Source: Bacteroidota bacterium (GTDB taxonomy: Bacteria > Bacteroidota > Bacteroidia > Chitinophagales > Chitinophagaceae). Taken from it: 64,000 nt of DNA. Position numbers and translations under genes: made by a program. Positions 62,844-64,000 of the stretch are shown here, one piece after another. Each line of letters starts with the position of its first letter. Position 1 is the first letter of the stretch. The DNA is taken from NCBI GenBank assembly GCA_018267725.1, contig JAFDXY010000020.1, forward strand, positions 109,831 to 173,830. The letters are read 5' to 3'. The notes beneath the pieces were generated by a model. It was given only the letters and a program-made list of their open reading frames with translations. It did not search any database and was not told where the DNA came from.

Positions 62844-63838
62844 ATATTATTATTTATTCATCTACATTTTATCCCAATGTTGGTGGGTTAGAAAACATAA
62901 TGGAAGGCTTGGCAGATGAATGGAGTTTATCAAACACAATAACAGTATTTACTAAAACAAAAAATATTAACGCAGACAATAAAACTTATCCGATTATTAG
63001 AAAAACTCAATTGCTTGCTTTATATAAAAAAGTAAAAAAGGCCGATGTTTTTGTTGAAGCCAATATTAGTTTAAAAACTTGTTTAGTGGGTTTGCTCTGT
63101 AAAAAAAAATGGGTTGTTATTCATCATCTTCCATACAATCATCAAAATACTATAAGCGGTAAATTAAAAAACCAATTAACAAAAATTTGTTATAACATTT
63201 CAGTAAGTAATTATGTAGCTTCAACTTTAAAAGGTAAATCAATTATTATTAATAATTTTTATAATACGAATTTTAGAAGAATTGATAGTATAGAAAAAAA
63301 GAAAGACTTTGTTTTTTTGGGAAGATTGGTTTCAGATAAAGGAGCAGATATTGCAATAAATGCGTTTGCAGAAATTATTAAAAAAGGTTTTAATTCAACG
63401 CTTACTATTATTGGAGATGGCCCTGAAAAACAATCATTATTAGCAATTGTAGATAAAGAAAAAATAAATAACAACGTTTTTTTTGAAGGAACTTTAACCG
63501 GAGAAATTTTAGTTAAAAAGTTGAATGAACATAAAATAATGATTATCCCTTCTCGGTGGCAAGAACCCTTCGGGCTTATTGCTTTAGAAGGGCTGGCATG
63601 TGGTTGTATAATTATTGCTGTTAATAGTGGTGGCTTAACCGAAGCTGCAAAAGAATTTGGAAATTATTTCTCAATAGATGATGAAAATAATTTAACGGTG
63701 TTAATGGAAAAATTTATTACAAAACCTCAACTGTTTAATGTTGATAAAAATAAATTGAAATTGTATTTAGCTTCCAGAACAAAAGAAATTGTTGCTCAGC
63801 AATATCTAATTTATTTCAAAGAAAAAATGCTTGCATAA
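62840..63838 (+). CDS. Family 4 glycosyltransferase
   Basis: 332 residues from the ATG at 62840 (MNIIIYSSTFYPNVGGLEN), which overlaps the previous stop by four bases; a TTG three codons up is unlikely. Donor half: FVFLGRLVSDKGADIAINAF, TIIGDGPEKQ, SRWQEPFGLIALEGLACG. Complete GT4. Confidence 0.92.
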   Translation: MNIIIYSSTFYPNVGGLENIMEGLADEWSLSNTITVFTKTKNINADNKTYPIIRKTQLLALYKKVKKADVFVEANISLKTCLVGLLCKKKWVVIHHLPYNHQNTISGKLKNQLTKICYNISVSNYVASTLKGKSIIINNFYNTNFRRIDSIEKKKDFVFLGRLVSDKGADIAINAFAEIIKKGFNSTLTIIGDGPEKQSLLAIVDKEKINNNVFFEGTLTGEILVKKLNEHKIMIIPSRWQEPFGLIALEGLACGCIIIAVNSGGLTEAAKEFGNYFSIDDENNLTVLMEKFITKPQLFNVDKNKLKLYLASRTKEIVAQQYLIYFKEKMLA

Positions 63839-63844
63839 CAAAGC

Positions 63845-64000
63845 ATGAAAATCATTATTTCAAATCCTTCTAAACAATACACACATCAAACTGTAAAAGC
63901 ATTGCTTGGTGCTGGGCATGAAGTAATTTTTTACACATCAATGTGGTATAAAGAAAATAATTTTTTTTGGAAACTTATTTCTTTTAATAAAAAATTAAAG
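63845..64000 (+). CDS. Glycosyltransferase N-terminus, cut by window edge
   Basis: Frame open from the ATG at 63845 to the right edge (52 codons). MKIIISNPSKQYTHQTVKAL and GAGHEVIFYTSMW read as the acceptor-side start of a GT-B transferase. Six bases after the previous stop. The polysaccharide operon therefore continues beyond this window. Confidence 0.7.
   Translation, partial: MKIIISNPSKQYTHQTVKALLGAGHEVIFYTSMWYKENNFFWKLISFNKKLK

Overview
The window reads as a chromosomal segment of a low-GC Bacteroidota, most likely a Chitinophagaceae- or Sphingobacteriia-like organism. The evidence is a SusC/SusD outer-membrane pair, a fused alpha-beta E1 dehydrogenase, a FolD/QueE/RadC/DUF3467 housekeeping set typical of the phylum, A-rich ribosome-binding regions, and repeated -7 promoter elements of the form TAnnTTTG (or TAnnTTCG) in front of genes. 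The taxonomic call is inference; there is no rRNA in the window. Coding density is high and no gene-free stretch exceeds 300 bases; the longest (14794-15055 and 28845-29131) are described as features.

Layout. 1-1479 (minus): queE (cut by the left edge) and folD. 1680-7506: a three-gene SusC, SusD and DUF1735-type lipoprotein operon closed by a strong terminator, then a secreted protein with a TonB-C-terminal-like end. 8379-14793: housekeeping genes (DUF3467, radC, prs, rplY, pth, a fumarylacetoacetase-family hydrolase, fused E1 dehydrogenase). 15056-15129: a tRNA with anticodon CAT. 15303-21808: an FNR-like regulator with a cysteine cluster, then a respiratory cluster: a 60-residue membrane peptide, a CuA/cytochrome c subunit II, a heme-copper oxidase-superfamily subunit I, a Sco chaperone, and a cytochrome b / ferredoxin / MvhD-like fusion. 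21826-28844: a GNAT protein, an amino-sugar-kinase/RapZ-C fusion with a MurU-like nucleotidyltransferase and a methyltransferase, an asparagine-synthase-like protein and a HGSNAT-like membrane acyltransferase. 29132-64000 and beyond: one very long, head-to-tail polysaccharide operon (Wza-like, Wzc-like, Wzm, Wzt, a sugar/phosphate cassette, about 17 glycosyltransferases, methyltransferases, an acyltransferase, an epimerase and a Wzy/ligase-like protein) running off the right edge.

Most notable points. (1) The oxidase-like subunit I lacks the active-site tyrosine expected four residues after the first CuB histidine (it is Gln254) and has Lys406 where the second low-spin-heme histidine should be; with the cytochrome b / 2[4Fe-4S] / MvhD fusion next to it, this looks like a non-canonical respiratory complex, possibly a nitric-oxide reductase, rather than an ordinary oxygen reductase. 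(2) An AmgK-like kinase fused to a RapZ C-terminal domain, beside a MurU-like enzyme, suggests a self-sensing cell-wall-sugar salvage module. (3) An AbiEii-like nucleotidyltransferase with a small partner sits between Wzm and Wzt and overlaps the Wzt start by 8 bases. (4) A cytidylyltransferase-like / ApgM-like / racemase / TagF-like cassette suggests a phosphate-linked, possibly glycerate-derived, decoration of the polysaccharide. (5) The polysaccharide operon has a leader with a strong intrinsic terminator, hinting at attenuation.

How the parts work together: in the export locus, Wza-like lipoprotein and Wzc-like tyrosine kinase control export, Wzm/Wzt move the chain across the inner membrane, and the downstream enzymes build and decorate it. 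In the respiratory locus, the fusion protein probably passes electrons from the quinone pool or a soluble donor toward the CuA/cytochrome c subunit and so to subunit I, with Sco loading copper. All functions are from sequence reading only; no database search was available.
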